Assembly (NCBI RefSeq): GCF_009724245.1
Contig: NZ_WNNK01000002.1
Span: 124,001 to 188,000 of the forward strand
DNA from: Pseudomonas spelaei
GTDB taxonomy: Bacteria; Pseudomonadota; Gammaproteobacteria; Pseudomonadales; Pseudomonadaceae
Reading direction: 5' to 3'
DNA length: 64,000 nucleotides
Shown: piece by piece, positions 27,375 through 35,639 of the stretch
Numbering within the stretch: the first letter of the stretch is position 1
Layout of the letters: every line of letters begins with the position of its first letter
The notes under the pieces: generated by a model
Told to the model about the DNA's origin: nothing
Seen by the model: the letters and a program-made list of their open reading frames with translations, nothing else
Database searches by the model: none
Made by a program: the position numbers and the translations under genes

Positions 27375-27414
27375 CAAAAAGAAACCCCGAGCAGTGGGGA
27401 GACAACTCGGGGTT
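27375..27414 (-). terminator. Terminator-like hairpin between convergent genes
   Basis: AACCCCGAG (27383-27391) pairs with CTCGGGGTT (27406-27414). On the minus strand it is followed by TTTCTTTTT, so it should end transcription from the DUF3509 gene; the plus strand lacks a T run. Confidence 0.6.
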
Positions 27415-27534
27415 AAACATGGCCTACAAAGACCAGTAACAAAAGGCTACAAGCACCGGAGCACAATGCTTGATCCCGTTGTTACAAAGTCTGACTCGTC
27501 TTGGTCTAGGAAGGTTCCAAACAAAAATAAATCT

Positions 27535-27819
27535 TCATGTACAGACTGTGGAACGGGTCAGGGCCGCATTGCGTAGCGCCGCGATCACCGAAGGCTCCAG
27601 TCGACCTTCGGCAATCATCAGGTCGCGGTGCAGACAATCCACCACATCCACCAAGGTGCGTTTATCGCTCAGTTGGGCCTGATCGACTTCACGTTCGACA
27701 ACGATGGCACCGCTTGGGCTCTTCACCGTCACCAGGCATTCGCCCTTCACGCCCGAGGGGGTCAGCGTAACCTGATAAGGGCTCAGTGCTTCACCGAGCA
27801 ATAGGCTGATACTTTCCAT
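27535..27819 (-). CDS. DUF3509-type small Pseudomonas protein
   Basis: I choose the ATG at 27819 with AAGGG about 9 nt upstream; a GTG three codons earlier overlaps that site. The 94-residue protein (start MESISLLLGEALSPYQVTLT) is predicted to be a beta-rich domain followed by two helices (VDCLHRDLMIAEGRLEPSVI). It fits the DUF3509 family, which as I recall is largely confined to Pseudomonas. No signal or membrane segment is present and the function is unknown. The tail contains a single Cys (STVCT). It stands alone. Confidence 0.75.
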   Translation of the reverse strand: MESISLLLGEALSPYQVTLTPSGVKGECLVTVKSPSGAIVVEREVDQAQLSDKRTLVDVVDCLHRDLMIAEGRLEPSVIAALRNAALTRSTVCT

Positions 27820-28131
27820 CTCGATCACCCTTCAATAGTTCGAAAACAGTCATGTAAACGGCAGATGCATCGCACTTAAGTGACTACTTTTTGCGTAGGA
27901 AAGTTCGCCTTTTCGTCTTTTTGGGCTGTCGGGGAGTGACTGCGACCAGCATGCACTTGCAACATGACAACGAAAAAACGGCTGCACATAAATGCTTACT
28001 CATTGGCCTGGAATCTGGCGACACAGCCGCCAATGACGTGATTGGCCAGACCTATACTCGGTAAGCGCGCTTCACTCCACCAGACAGGTAGAGGCGCATG
28101 TCACAAGGCCCAACCCCGAAGGATGAACCCC
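27820..28131. other. Intergenic region, divergent genes
   Basis: These 312 bp hold a perfect 10-bp palindrome CACTTAAGTG at 27873-27882, 54 bp upstream of the DUF3509 start, and a TATACT hexamer at 28053-28058 that could be the -10 for the small membrane protein gene, although no good -35 precedes it. I see no other structure. Confidence 0.4.
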
Positions 28132-28332
28132 ATGCTGGAACACACCAAAGAACAGGCTGAACTGGAGAAGGTTCACGTAGAAATAAAAAAGCTGGTAGCC
28201 GAGCAACGTAAATACAACGCAGAAGTAGGCAAGATTAGCCGCGAGATTTTCTGGTATCCCGTGGGCATCGTATTGGCCATGATTGCCACGATTTCCACCG
28301 CCACTGCGCTGCTGATCAAATTGATCACCTAA
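28132..28332 (+). CDS. Small membrane protein with a coiled-coil head
   Basis: The ATG at 28132 has GAAGGA 8 nt upstream, which decides this start over in-frame candidates at 28123 and further upstream. The 66-residue protein begins with a charged heptad-like helix (EQAELEKVHVEIKKLVAEQR) and ends with a single membrane helix (FWYPVGIVLAMIATISTATA) and a short tail LLIKLIT. It looks like a small inner-membrane anchor with a cytoplasmic coiled coil. I do not know a family name. A strong terminator follows, so the gene is monocistronic. Confidence 0.7.
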   Translation: MLEHTKEQAELEKVHVEIKKLVAEQRKYNAEVGKISREIFWYPVGIVLAMIATISTATALLIKLIT

Positions 28333-28377
28333 ACGAAGACCCGGGTGCCCCCAACACCGGTCAAGGCCTTCAGAACG

Positions 28378-28418
28378 AAAAACGCCGCAGTCCCAAGCAG
28401 GGAATGCGGCGTTTTTTT
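28378..28418 (+). terminator. Intrinsic terminator after the small membrane protein gene
   Basis: AAAAACGCCGCA pairs with TGCGGCGTTTTT around a 15-nt loop and is followed by seven T in total; A-rich on the other side, so possibly bidirectional. Confidence 0.85.
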
Positions 28419-28496
28419 GAGCATCGTCAGGCCATACCTTCAGGCCACATCCTCCATTAACAGGCTAGAATCCCCTAATTATCCTGGGAGGCCACC

Positions 28497-29159
28497 TTGA
28501 AAGCCGCGTCTGAAAAGCCATTGCGCATCGTCCTCGCCGATGATCACCCGATTTTCCTGATCGGCTTGCGCGCGGTGCTGGAGCGCGACGCACAAGTGAG
28601 CATCGTCGGCGAAGCCAGTTCGCCCCAAGCCCTCACCGAGCTGCTGCAACACTGTACCTGCGATGTGCTGGTGACCGATTTCATGATGCCCGCCGAGCCC
28701 CAGGCCGATGGCCTGCGCCTGATTGAGCAGCTGCGCCGGCATTACCCGAGCCTGCCCATCGTAGTGGTGACGATGCTCAATAACGCCGGACTGTTTCATT
28801 CCATTCTGGAGCTGGGGGTCATGGGCTTGCTGAGCAAGGCCAGCCTGGCCGATGAGCTGCCCGAAGCCATCCGGCAAGTGCGGCTACAGCGCTGCTATGT
28901 GGCCCACACTATTCGTCAGGCACTGAGCTTCGCCGGTGAAGTGGGTCCCGATCGCCTGCAGTCCCAGGAGCAACTGTCACCCCGCGAGCTGGAAGTGATC
29001 CGCCTGCTGGCCGCTGGGCTGACGGTGGGCGAAATCGCGGCGAACCTCAATCGCAGCAAGCAGACCGTCAGCACGCAAAAAGTCAGTGCCATGCGCAAAC
29101 TCGGCCTTTCCAATGATGCCGCACTGTTCATCTATGGGCAGGAACACGGTTTGGCCTAA
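28497..29159 (+). CDS. LuxR/NarL-type response regulator, RocA/SadA-like
   Basis: The start is a TTG at 28497 with GGGAGG 5 nt upstream. The 220-residue protein has a receiver domain (VLADDHPIF, acceptor Asp61 in VLVTDFMMP, Lys114 in LLSKASL) and a C-terminal LuxR helix-turn-helix (LSPRELEVIRLLAAGLTVGE then IAANLNRSKQTVSTQKVSAM). With the REC-EAL protein and the BvgS-like kinase next to it, it has the same trio as the P. aeruginosa Roc1/Sad system (RocA1, RocR, RocS1), which controls fimbriae and biofilm maturation. It converges on the rocR-like gene and the two stop codons overlap. Confidence 0.85.
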   Translation: MKAASEKPLRIVLADDHPIFLIGLRAVLERDAQVSIVGEASSPQALTELLQHCTCDVLVTDFMMPAEPQADGLRLIEQLRRHYPSLPIVVVTMLNNAGLFHSILELGVMGLLSKASLADELPEAIRQVRLQRCYVAHTIRQALSFAGEVGPDRLQSQEQLSPRELEVIRLLAAGLTVGEIAANLNRSKQTVSTQKVSAMRKLGLSNDAALFIYGQEHGLA

Positions 29160-30385
29160 GTCGCAAACTCCGGGCATTGCGCAATCCACTGCCTCAACGC
29201 CTGGGCATTCATGGGGCGAGCGATGAAACAACCTTGCAACCAGGCTGTGCCCAGCGCGCAAACCGCTTCACGGTCAGCTGCGGTTTCAATGCCGGTCACC
29301 ACCACGCCCACGCCCAAGTGCCCCGCCATACTCATAGCTCCCGCTACGACCGCTGCCTTGCGCTCGTCATCAGCCATCCCACAGGCGAAGGCTGGCGGGA
29401 TTTTCAACTCAGTGAACGGCAACTCCAGCAAACGCTGCAAGCTGGTACCACCGACACCGAAGTCGCCGATAGACAGCTTGCAGCCGATCATACGCAGGCG
29501 CAGTAAACCGGTGACATGGGTGCTGTCGGTCTTCAAGCGGGAAGTCTCGACCAGTTCCAGAGTGAGGCTGTGGGCAGGGATCGCGAAGCGTTGCAACAAG
29601 CCTTGCAGTGTCTGGGGAAAGTGCCCGTGCTCAAGCATCCGTCCGGGAATGTTGACGGCCACCGGCAGCACCTTACCCGACTCCTGTAACACTTGAGCGG
29701 CGATGCCAAGCACCTCTTCCAACACGTGCCAGGTAAAGGCTTCTTCCAACCCGCCAAACTCCAACACCGGTAAAAACTCATCGGGCAACAACAAGCCACG
29801 CTCAGGGTGCTGCCATCGGGCTAATGCCTCGACGCCTTGCAGCGCTCCCGATTGGCTGACGATAGGCTGGAACCAGGCACTGGCACAGCGTGCAATGGCT
29901 GCCTGGCTGGCCTCCAGGGATATGGGCTGAGCCTGGACCTCACTCGTTCCCAGCAATTGGCACACCCGCTCCCAGGACATCACCGGCGGCCCTGGACGCA
30001 AGCGCTGCTGACACGCCGTGAGCAATTGCCCAATCAATGTCGCCGAGGCCGGCTTGGGCAAGCACCCCAACACGTTGAGCCCGGCCTGACGCGCCATGTT
30101 CGCCACGCCCTCCAGTACGTCGGGCTCGGCATTGCTCAACAGAATCAACACCTGGGCCTGTCGGTGTTCGGCCAGCTCACGGATCAACTCCAGGCCGTCG
30201 CCCTGCTCCAGGTACAGATCGCAGATGGCGATATCCACCGGCCCCTTGCTGGCCAGTGATTGGCGGGCCGCTTCGACACTTTCCGCCGTCAGCACATTGA
30301 ACACGCCGTTGGCATTGAGCATCTGGTGCAGGGCCATCAGTTGAAACGGGTTATCTTCGAGGATCAGGACTTTGAGTGAACGCAT
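29156..30385 (-). CDS. REC-EAL response regulator, RocR/SadR-like, degenerate EAL
   Basis: I start at the ATG at 30385 (MRSLKVLILEDNPFQLMALH), giving 409 residues. The receiver has Asp56 in DIAICDLYL and Lys111. The EAL domain spans about residues 160-405. The canonical c-di-GMP hydrolysis residues are only partly kept: Glu186 (VEALARW), Asn245, Glu277, Glu280, Asp308, Lys328 and Gln384 are present. But the first Asp of the DDFG motif is Gly307, the Asp of KID is Pro330, and the first Glu of EGVE is Thr364. These match D295, D318 and E352 of P. aeruginosa RocR, which are needed for activity, so the phosphodiesterase is probably weak or dead. It may act by phosphate competition with the RocA-like protein or by binding c-di-GMP. 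Confidence 0.88.
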   Translation of the reverse strand: MRSLKVLILEDNPFQLMALHQMLNANGVFNVLTAESVEAARQSLASKGPVDIAICDLYLEQGDGLELIRELAEHRQAQVLILLSNAEPDVLEGVANMARQAGLNVLGCLPKPASATLIGQLLTACQQRLRPGPPVMSWERVCQLLGTSEVQAQPISLEASQAAIARCASAWFQPIVSQSGALQGVEALARWQHPERGLLLPDEFLPVLEFGGLEEAFTWHVLEEVLGIAAQVLQESGKVLPVAVNIPGRMLEHGHFPQTLQGLLQRFAIPAHSLTLELVETSRLKTDSTHVTGLLRLRMIGCKLSIGDFGVGGTSLQRLLELPFTELKIPPAFACGMADDERKAAVVAGAMSMAGHLGVGVVVTGIETAADREAVCALGTAWLQGCFIARPMNAQALRQWIAQCPEFAT

Positions 30386-30457
30386 GGGAAACTCTGTGAG
30401 CACGAGCAAGGCTGCCCACACTAGTCAAAATCCGCTCAATTCCCCATAGGACGTGTC

Positions 30458-33400
30458 CTATTCAGCCGCAAGCAAATAAGGCTCAATATCTCGCCGCAAC
30501 TGCGCCAATGCGCCAGACAATGTCAGCCATTGCGCCGACAACTCATCGCTGCGCCGCTCACGCACACTGAGGTCAAGTGCCACACAGGCCTTGGCCAATG
30601 GCAGCGCATCCACCAGGCAACAAATGCCCTTGAGGCGATGCAAGGAGGCTGTCAGCCGCGTCAGGTCCTGATCGGCCATGGCAACGGACAAGGCCTTGTG
30701 TTCGTGCTCAAGGCTCTTCACCAACTCCTGCAACATCCGCTGCAGGACTGGCCCGTCCGCCTGGGTCATGGTGCGCAGGGTATGGATATCAAAGGAACGC
30801 GGGGGCACCACGCGGGCCAACACCTGGGCCCATTGCTCCAGGGTCACGGGCTTGACCAGCAACTCGTCCATTCCAGCCTGCCGGCAACGCAGGCGTTCGT
30901 CATCAAACGCATTGGCCGTGCAACCCACCAGTGCACAACGCGGGCGTTGCTCCTGAGCCTCGATCTCGCGGATGGCCTGGCTCAAGGCATAACCCGACAT
31001 CCCTGGCATCTGGCAGTCAGTCACCAGCAGGTCGAATGCCTCGACACGCCAGCGCCGCAGGGCTGCCTCGGCGGTATTGAGGGACACCACCTGGTGGCCG
31101 AGGAACTGTAATTGCTGCGCCAGCACCAGGCGGTTGGCCGGCAGGTCATCGACAATCAACACCGACAGCGGTCGAGCGGCAGGTTGCGGCGGGGCGGCTG
31201 TGGGCACGTCGTCACTGCTGACCCGGTCCAGGTACAGATCAATACACACCGTCGTGCCTTCGCCCAGCACGCTGTGCAAAGTAATTTGACCGCCCATCAG
31301 CTCCACCAATTGCTGGCAGATGCTCAAGCCCAGCCCCGTCCCACCGTGCTCGGCGGCCGTGCTTGGGCTGACCTGAATAAACGGTTTGAATACCCGGGCC
31401 TGTTGTTCGACACCGATCCCCGGGCCGCTGTCTTCAACACACAGGTGCAAATACTCTGCGCCGGCCTCATCGACCTTGCACGCGACGCTGACACGGACCT
31501 CTCCCTGCTCCGTGAACTTGAGCGCATTGCCCAGCAGGTTATGCATGACCTGGCGCAGGCGCAGCGGATCGAACCAATAATGCCCCTGTGCCTGCGGATC
31601 GAAAGCCAGGGTCAGGTGCAGGCCCTTTTTCTGCGCGGTCGCTTCAAACAGCCGCTGAATGCCTTCGAAAAACACTTTCAGGTCGGTAGTCTGTGGCGCC
31701 AGTTGCAAATGGCCCGCTTCGATCTTGGCCAGGTCCAGGCTGTCACCCATTAACGCGATCAACTCGCGAGCCGAACGATGGGCCACTCGCAGCGCTTCGG
31801 ACACCGGCTTGCCTGAGGCCGTCGCGCGTTCCTGCTCCAACTCCAGCAAACCGATGATGGCGGTCATCGGCGTACGAATTTCGTGGCTGAGGGTCGAGAG
31901 GAAGGCACTTTTTGCAAAGTTCGCCTCGTCGGCAGCCTGGCGCGCATCCATCAACTGAGTTTCCAGGACCTTGCGTTCGCTGATATCAATCCAGCCTCCA
32001 AGCAGACCTTGCAGTTCGCCCTGGGCGTCGAAGAACGGCACTGTCCACTGATAGACATGGAAGGTTCCACCGTTGAACTCCAACTCCCGATCAACAAACA
32101 ATGACTGCTGCCTGGCCAATTGCTCCATGTGGCCTGCGTGCAAGTGTGCCGCAGTGGCTTCGGGTAACAGGCCCGTTTCCATCAGGGTCAGGCCCTGGAT
32201 CAGCTCAAGTCGAGTGGCCAATTGTTGTTCATAACTTTTGTTGCAGGTCACCAGGCGGCCGGCCAGGTCGCGAACAAACACCGGGTTGGGCATGCCATCG
32301 AGCAAGGCACGCTTGAACGCCAATTGGTCATTGAGCCGTTGCTCAGCCGTCAGGCGTTGACGGATCTGGCGCTTGAGCCGGCTGTTCCAGACCAGGGACA
32401 CCAATACGAACAAGATGGCCGTGGCGACCGTCCAGTAGGCCCAAGGCGGCACGCGTTGCCAGACCGGCATCGGAATTGCCACAGCCCCCAACCAGCGCAA
32501 ACGCAAGGCGCTCAACTCTGCCACCGGTAACGCTTCCAGGGCCTTGTTCAGAATACTCAGCAGCTCAGGCTGGTCCTTGCGCACCGACAGGCTGTTGGCC
32601 GACCATTTGCCGTCAACGCTACGACCAATGCGCAACTCATCGGTCGGGTAGCTTTGCACTTCCACTTCACTTTGTATGGTCGCGGCTGCATCACCGCGCA
32701 TCACCAACTCACGCGCCTGGGCGTAGTTGTCCACCAGCTGCAGCTTGATCGTGGGGTGCTCACGACGGATATAACGTTCCAGGACATGCCGTGCAGGGAG
32801 CGCCAGCACCTTACCGGAAAGTTCGCTCAAGCTTGTCACCGGCGGCGCCTCGACACGCTCGACAAACACCCAGCCGGAACCGCCAAAACCATGGCTGAAA
32901 TTGAGGAATCCCTTGCGTTCCTGATTCTCGACCAACGTGGTGTTCATGTCCGCCCTGCCCGCCTCCAACAACTCCAGGGTCTGTGCAGTGGAAAATACTT
33001 CTTCGAACACGAACTGCAAGCCGGTCATCCGCGAGATGCGACTGAGCACGTCGACATTCAGGCCGACCCACACACCGTCCTTATCCTTGAATACGTAGGG
33101 CGACAGCTGCTGGGTCGACACCACCACATGGGGATGGCGCAAGAGCCAGGCCTGCTCCGAAGCCGATAACTCAATGCGCTCACTGGCAAGACCAACGCCC
33201 AGGCCCGTGGTCCAGCGTGCGAGGATTTCCCGTTGCACCGACTCATCGATGCTCGACAGCGCGCGATCCATCATCGTCCCCAACAACGGATCGGCCTGAC
33301 GCGTGGCAAAGGCAAAGCCAATCGGCGCCAGCCTGCTCTCCAACCGGATCTGCAGACCCAGGTAGGGGCGCAGGGATTTGTAGGCCCGCACAATCACTTC

Positions 33401-34066
33401 ATTGCCGATAAAGGCATCGGCATCACCCTGCTTCAGGGCTTCCAGGCCGCTGTAGAGATTGGGGGCCAGCATGATATGGCTGTCGGGGTAGGCCGCGTGC
33501 ACGTTGTTGACGTTGGCGTAGCCCTCCAGCAACACCACTTTCTTGTCCTTGAGGTCTTCGTTTTGTGTGTTGTCGTCCCGCCGCACAACCACCACCGAAC
33601 GGTCCGGCATGTAGTCCCGGGTAAACGCCAGCCCAGGCACGTCGCGCTCGTAGCCATTGGCACTGGTGAGAATATCGATCGCCCCGGCACGCAAGGCTTC
33701 CACCGCCTGCGCCCGCTCGGCGAAACCCAGCACTTGCATCGGCACACCCAGGCGCGCGCCCACCAGGCTCAAGTAGTCGGCGCTGATGCCTTGGTAGCGA
33801 TTACGATCACGGGTGATATCTATCGGCTGATAGTCATCTATGGAGATACCCACTCTCAGCGTTCGGTGGGCTGCCAACCACTGCTGTTCGGCAGGCGCCA
33901 GGGGCATGGATGCCAGCGGGATAAACGCCGGCACCAACTTGAAGGGCAAGCTGACCGCAGCCAGGCTTGGGGCCACGTGGCAGAGCCATAGCACGCACAT
34001 TAGCCACAAACGCCATCGGGTCGAGAACCACACCGTGTCGATTTCCTTGATTGTTATTTTTGCCAA
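30458..34066 (-). CDS. BvgS-like unorthodox hybrid sensor kinase, RocS/SadS-like
   Basis: The 1202-residue protein has a signal or first membrane helix (about residues 17-37) and two tandem periplasmic family-3 solute-binding domains (about 45-290 and 295-535). A membrane helix follows at about 542-562 (YWTVATAILFVLVSLVW), then a PAS domain (ALLDGMPNPVFVRDLAGRL). The kinase core has its His near residue 726 (STLSHEIRTPMTAIIG) and an ATPase domain (VEDSGPGIG, GGTGLGLSI). A receiver at about 968-1085 (acceptor in LLVTDCQMPGMSG) and a C-terminal Hpt domain with His near 1142 (SLHRLKGICCLVD) complete it. This is the BvgS/RocS layout, which passes phosphate His-Asp-His to separate regulators. It is 72 bp upstream of the rocR-like gene on the same strand. 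Confidence 0.92.
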   Translation of the reverse strand: MAKITIKEIDTVWFSTRWRLWLMCVLWLCHVAPSLAAVSLPFKLVPAFIPLASMPLAPAEQQWLAAHRTLRVGISIDDYQPIDITRDRNRYQGISADYLSLVGARLGVPMQVLGFAERAQAVEALRAGAIDILTSANGYERDVPGLAFTRDYMPDRSVVVVRRDDNTQNEDLKDKKVVLLEGYANVNNVHAAYPDSHIMLAPNLYSGLEALKQGDADAFIGNEVIVRAYKSLRPYLGLQIRLESRLAPIGFAFATRQADPLLGTMMDRALSSIDESVQREILARWTTGLGVGLASERIELSASEQAWLLRHPHVVVSTQQLSPYVFKDKDGVWVGLNVDVLSRISRMTGLQFVFEEVFSTAQTLELLEAGRADMNTTLVENQERKGFLNFSHGFGGSGWVFVERVEAPPVTSLSELSGKVLALPARHVLERYIRREHPTIKLQLVDNYAQARELVMRGDAAATIQSEVEVQSYPTDELRIGRSVDGKWSANSLSVRKDQPELLSILNKALEALPVAELSALRLRWLGAVAIPMPVWQRVPPWAYWTVATAILFVLVSLVWNSRLKRQIRQRLTAEQRLNDQLAFKRALLDGMPNPVFVRDLAGRLVTCNKSYEQQLATRLELIQGLTLMETGLLPEATAAHLHAGHMEQLARQQSLFVDRELEFNGGTFHVYQWTVPFFDAQGELQGLLGGWIDISERKVLETQLMDARQAADEANFAKSAFLSTLSHEIRTPMTAIIGLLELEQERATASGKPVSEALRVAHRSARELIALMGDSLDLAKIEAGHLQLAPQTTDLKVFFEGIQRLFEATAQKKGLHLTLAFDPQAQGHYWFDPLRLRQVMHNLLGNALKFTEQGEVRVSVACKVDEAGAEYLHLCVEDSGPGIGVEQQARVFKPFIQVSPSTAAEHGGTGLGLSICQQLVELMGGQITLHSVLGEGTTVCIDLYLDRVSSDDVPTAAPPQPAARPLSVLIVDDLPANRLVLAQQLQFLGHQVVSLNTAEAALRRWRVEAFDLLVTDCQMPGMSGYALSQAIREIEAQEQRPRCALVGCTANAFDDERLRCRQAGMDELLVKPVTLEQWAQVLARVVPPRSFDIHTLRTMTQADGPVLQRMLQELVKSLEHEHKALSVAMADQDLTRLTASLHRLKGICCLVDALPLAKACVALDLSVRERRSDELSAQWLTLSGALAQLRRDIEPYLLAAE

Positions 34067-34110
34067 CTGGCCCGCTGAAAAGCAGGCCTTAGCGAGTATG
34101 GCTCGCTAAA

Positions 34111-34139
34111 AAGAAAAAGCCCGTCACGAGGACGGGCTT
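34111..34139 (-). terminator. Intrinsic terminator of thrC
   Basis: On the minus strand AAGCCCGTC pairs with GACGGGCTT around CTCGT and is followed by TTTCTTTTT, 24 bp past the thrC stop. Confidence 0.9.
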
Positions 34140-34163
34140 GTACAACGCTGTAACGCCTTGAGG

Positions 34164-35573
34164 TCAGAGCGGCTTACCGCGATTGCCGTGCTGGCTGACA
34201 AACGCCTGCACGGTTTTCAGGTCATTGGCCAGGACGGTGCAACGCTCTTCGCGCTCGAACAGGTCCGCCAGGTGCGGCGGCAGTTCCAGGGCTTTACCGA
34301 CACCGGCCTTTTCCACCGCTTCCGGGAATTTGACCGGGTGGGCGGTGCCAAGGATCACCATCGGGATGTCCAGGCTACGACGGCATTCACGCGCGGCCTT
34401 GACGCCAATGGCAGTGTGCGGGTCCAGCAGCTCGCCGGTCTGGGCGTAGACTTCGGCGATGGTTTCGCAGGTTTGCGCGTCATCCACAGCCAGGGAGTCG
34501 AACAGCTTGCGGGTTTCGGTCCAGCGCTCTTGCTCGACGCTGAAACCGCCACCTTGCTTGAAACTCTCCATCAGCTCAGCGAGTGCCGCGCCGTTGCGAC
34601 CGTGCATGTCGAACAACAAGCGTTCGAAGTTCGACGAGACCATGATGTCCATGGACGGCGACAGCGTGGCGTGCAGGGTTTCCTTGACGTACTGGTTGCC
34701 GCTCATGAAGCGGTGCAGGATATCGTTGCGGTTGGTGGCGACGATCAACTGGTTGATCGGCAAGCCCATGTTGCGCGCCAGGTAACCGGCGAAAATGTCA
34801 CCGAAGTTGCCGGTTGGCACCGAGAACGACACCGAGCGTGCCGGGCCGCCCAACTGCAGGGAAGCATGGAAGTAGTAGACGATCTGGGCCATGATCCGCG
34901 CCCAGTTGATCGAGTTCACCGCGACCAGGCGCGTGCCCTTGAGGAAACGCTGGTCGGCGAAGCTCGCCTTGACCATTTCCTGGCAGTCATCGAAGTTGCC
35001 TTCGATGGCGATGTTGTGGATGTTCTCACCGAAGAGGGTGGTCATCTGCCGACGCTGCACTTCCGACACGCGGTTGTGCGGATGCAAGATGAAGATGTCG
35101 ACGTTTTCGCAATGCTTGCAGCCTTCAATCGCCGCCGAGCCTGTATCACCGGAGGTGGCACCGATGATCACCACGCGCTCGCCACGTTTTTCCAGCACGT
35201 AGTCCAGCAGGCGACCCAGCAGTTGCAGGGCGAAATCCTTGAACGCCAGGGTCGGGCCGTGGAACAGCTCCAGGACCCATTCGTTGCCGTTCAACTGGCG
35301 CAATGGGGCGACGGCATTGTGGGAAAACACGCCGTACGTCTCTTCCAGAATCTTCTTGAAATCCGCATCCGGGATGCTGCCAGTGACGAACGGGCGCATG
35401 ACCCGGAACGCCAACTCGTGGTACGGCAGGCCGGCCCAGGAAGCGATTTCTTCCTGGGTGAAGCGTGGCAGGTTTTCCGGCACATACAGGCCGCCGTCGG
35501 TGGCAAGACCGGCCAGCAGGACGTCTTCGAAATTCAGGGCCGGTGCCTGGCCGCGGGTGCTGATGTAACGCAT
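34164..35573 (-). CDS. thrC: Threonine synthase
   Basis: The 469-residue protein converts O-phosphohomoserine to threonine with pyridoxal phosphate. It is the long bacterial form, beginning MRYISTRGQAPALNFEDVLL. The PLP-binding Lys112 is in HGPTLAFKDFALQL, and the phosphate-binding region is ATSGDTGSAAIEG. It lies 66 bp downstream of hom on the same strand, forming the usual Pseudomonas hom-thrC unit. The length and motifs are normal. Confidence 0.97.
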   Translation of the reverse strand: MRYISTRGQAPALNFEDVLLAGLATDGGLYVPENLPRFTQEEIASWAGLPYHELAFRVMRPFVTGSIPDADFKKILEETYGVFSHNAVAPLRQLNGNEWVLELFHGPTLAFKDFALQLLGRLLDYVLEKRGERVVIIGATSGDTGSAAIEGCKHCENVDIFILHPHNRVSEVQRRQMTTLFGENIHNIAIEGNFDDCQEMVKASFADQRFLKGTRLVAVNSINWARIMAQIVYYFHASLQLGGPARSVSFSVPTGNFGDIFAGYLARNMGLPINQLIVATNRNDILHRFMSGNQYVKETLHATLSPSMDIMVSSNFERLLFDMHGRNGAALAELMESFKQGGGFSVEQERWTETRKLFDSLAVDDAQTCETIAEVYAQTGELLDPHTAIGVKAARECRRSLDIPMVILGTAHPVKFPEAVEKAGVGKALELPPHLADLFEREERCTVLANDLKTVQAFVSQHGNRGKPL

Positions 35574-35639
35574 GACTGGCTCCTCTACAACATTCTCGAA
35601 CAGAGGCCACCGAACACGCGGGGCCCCTGGAAAAATCGG

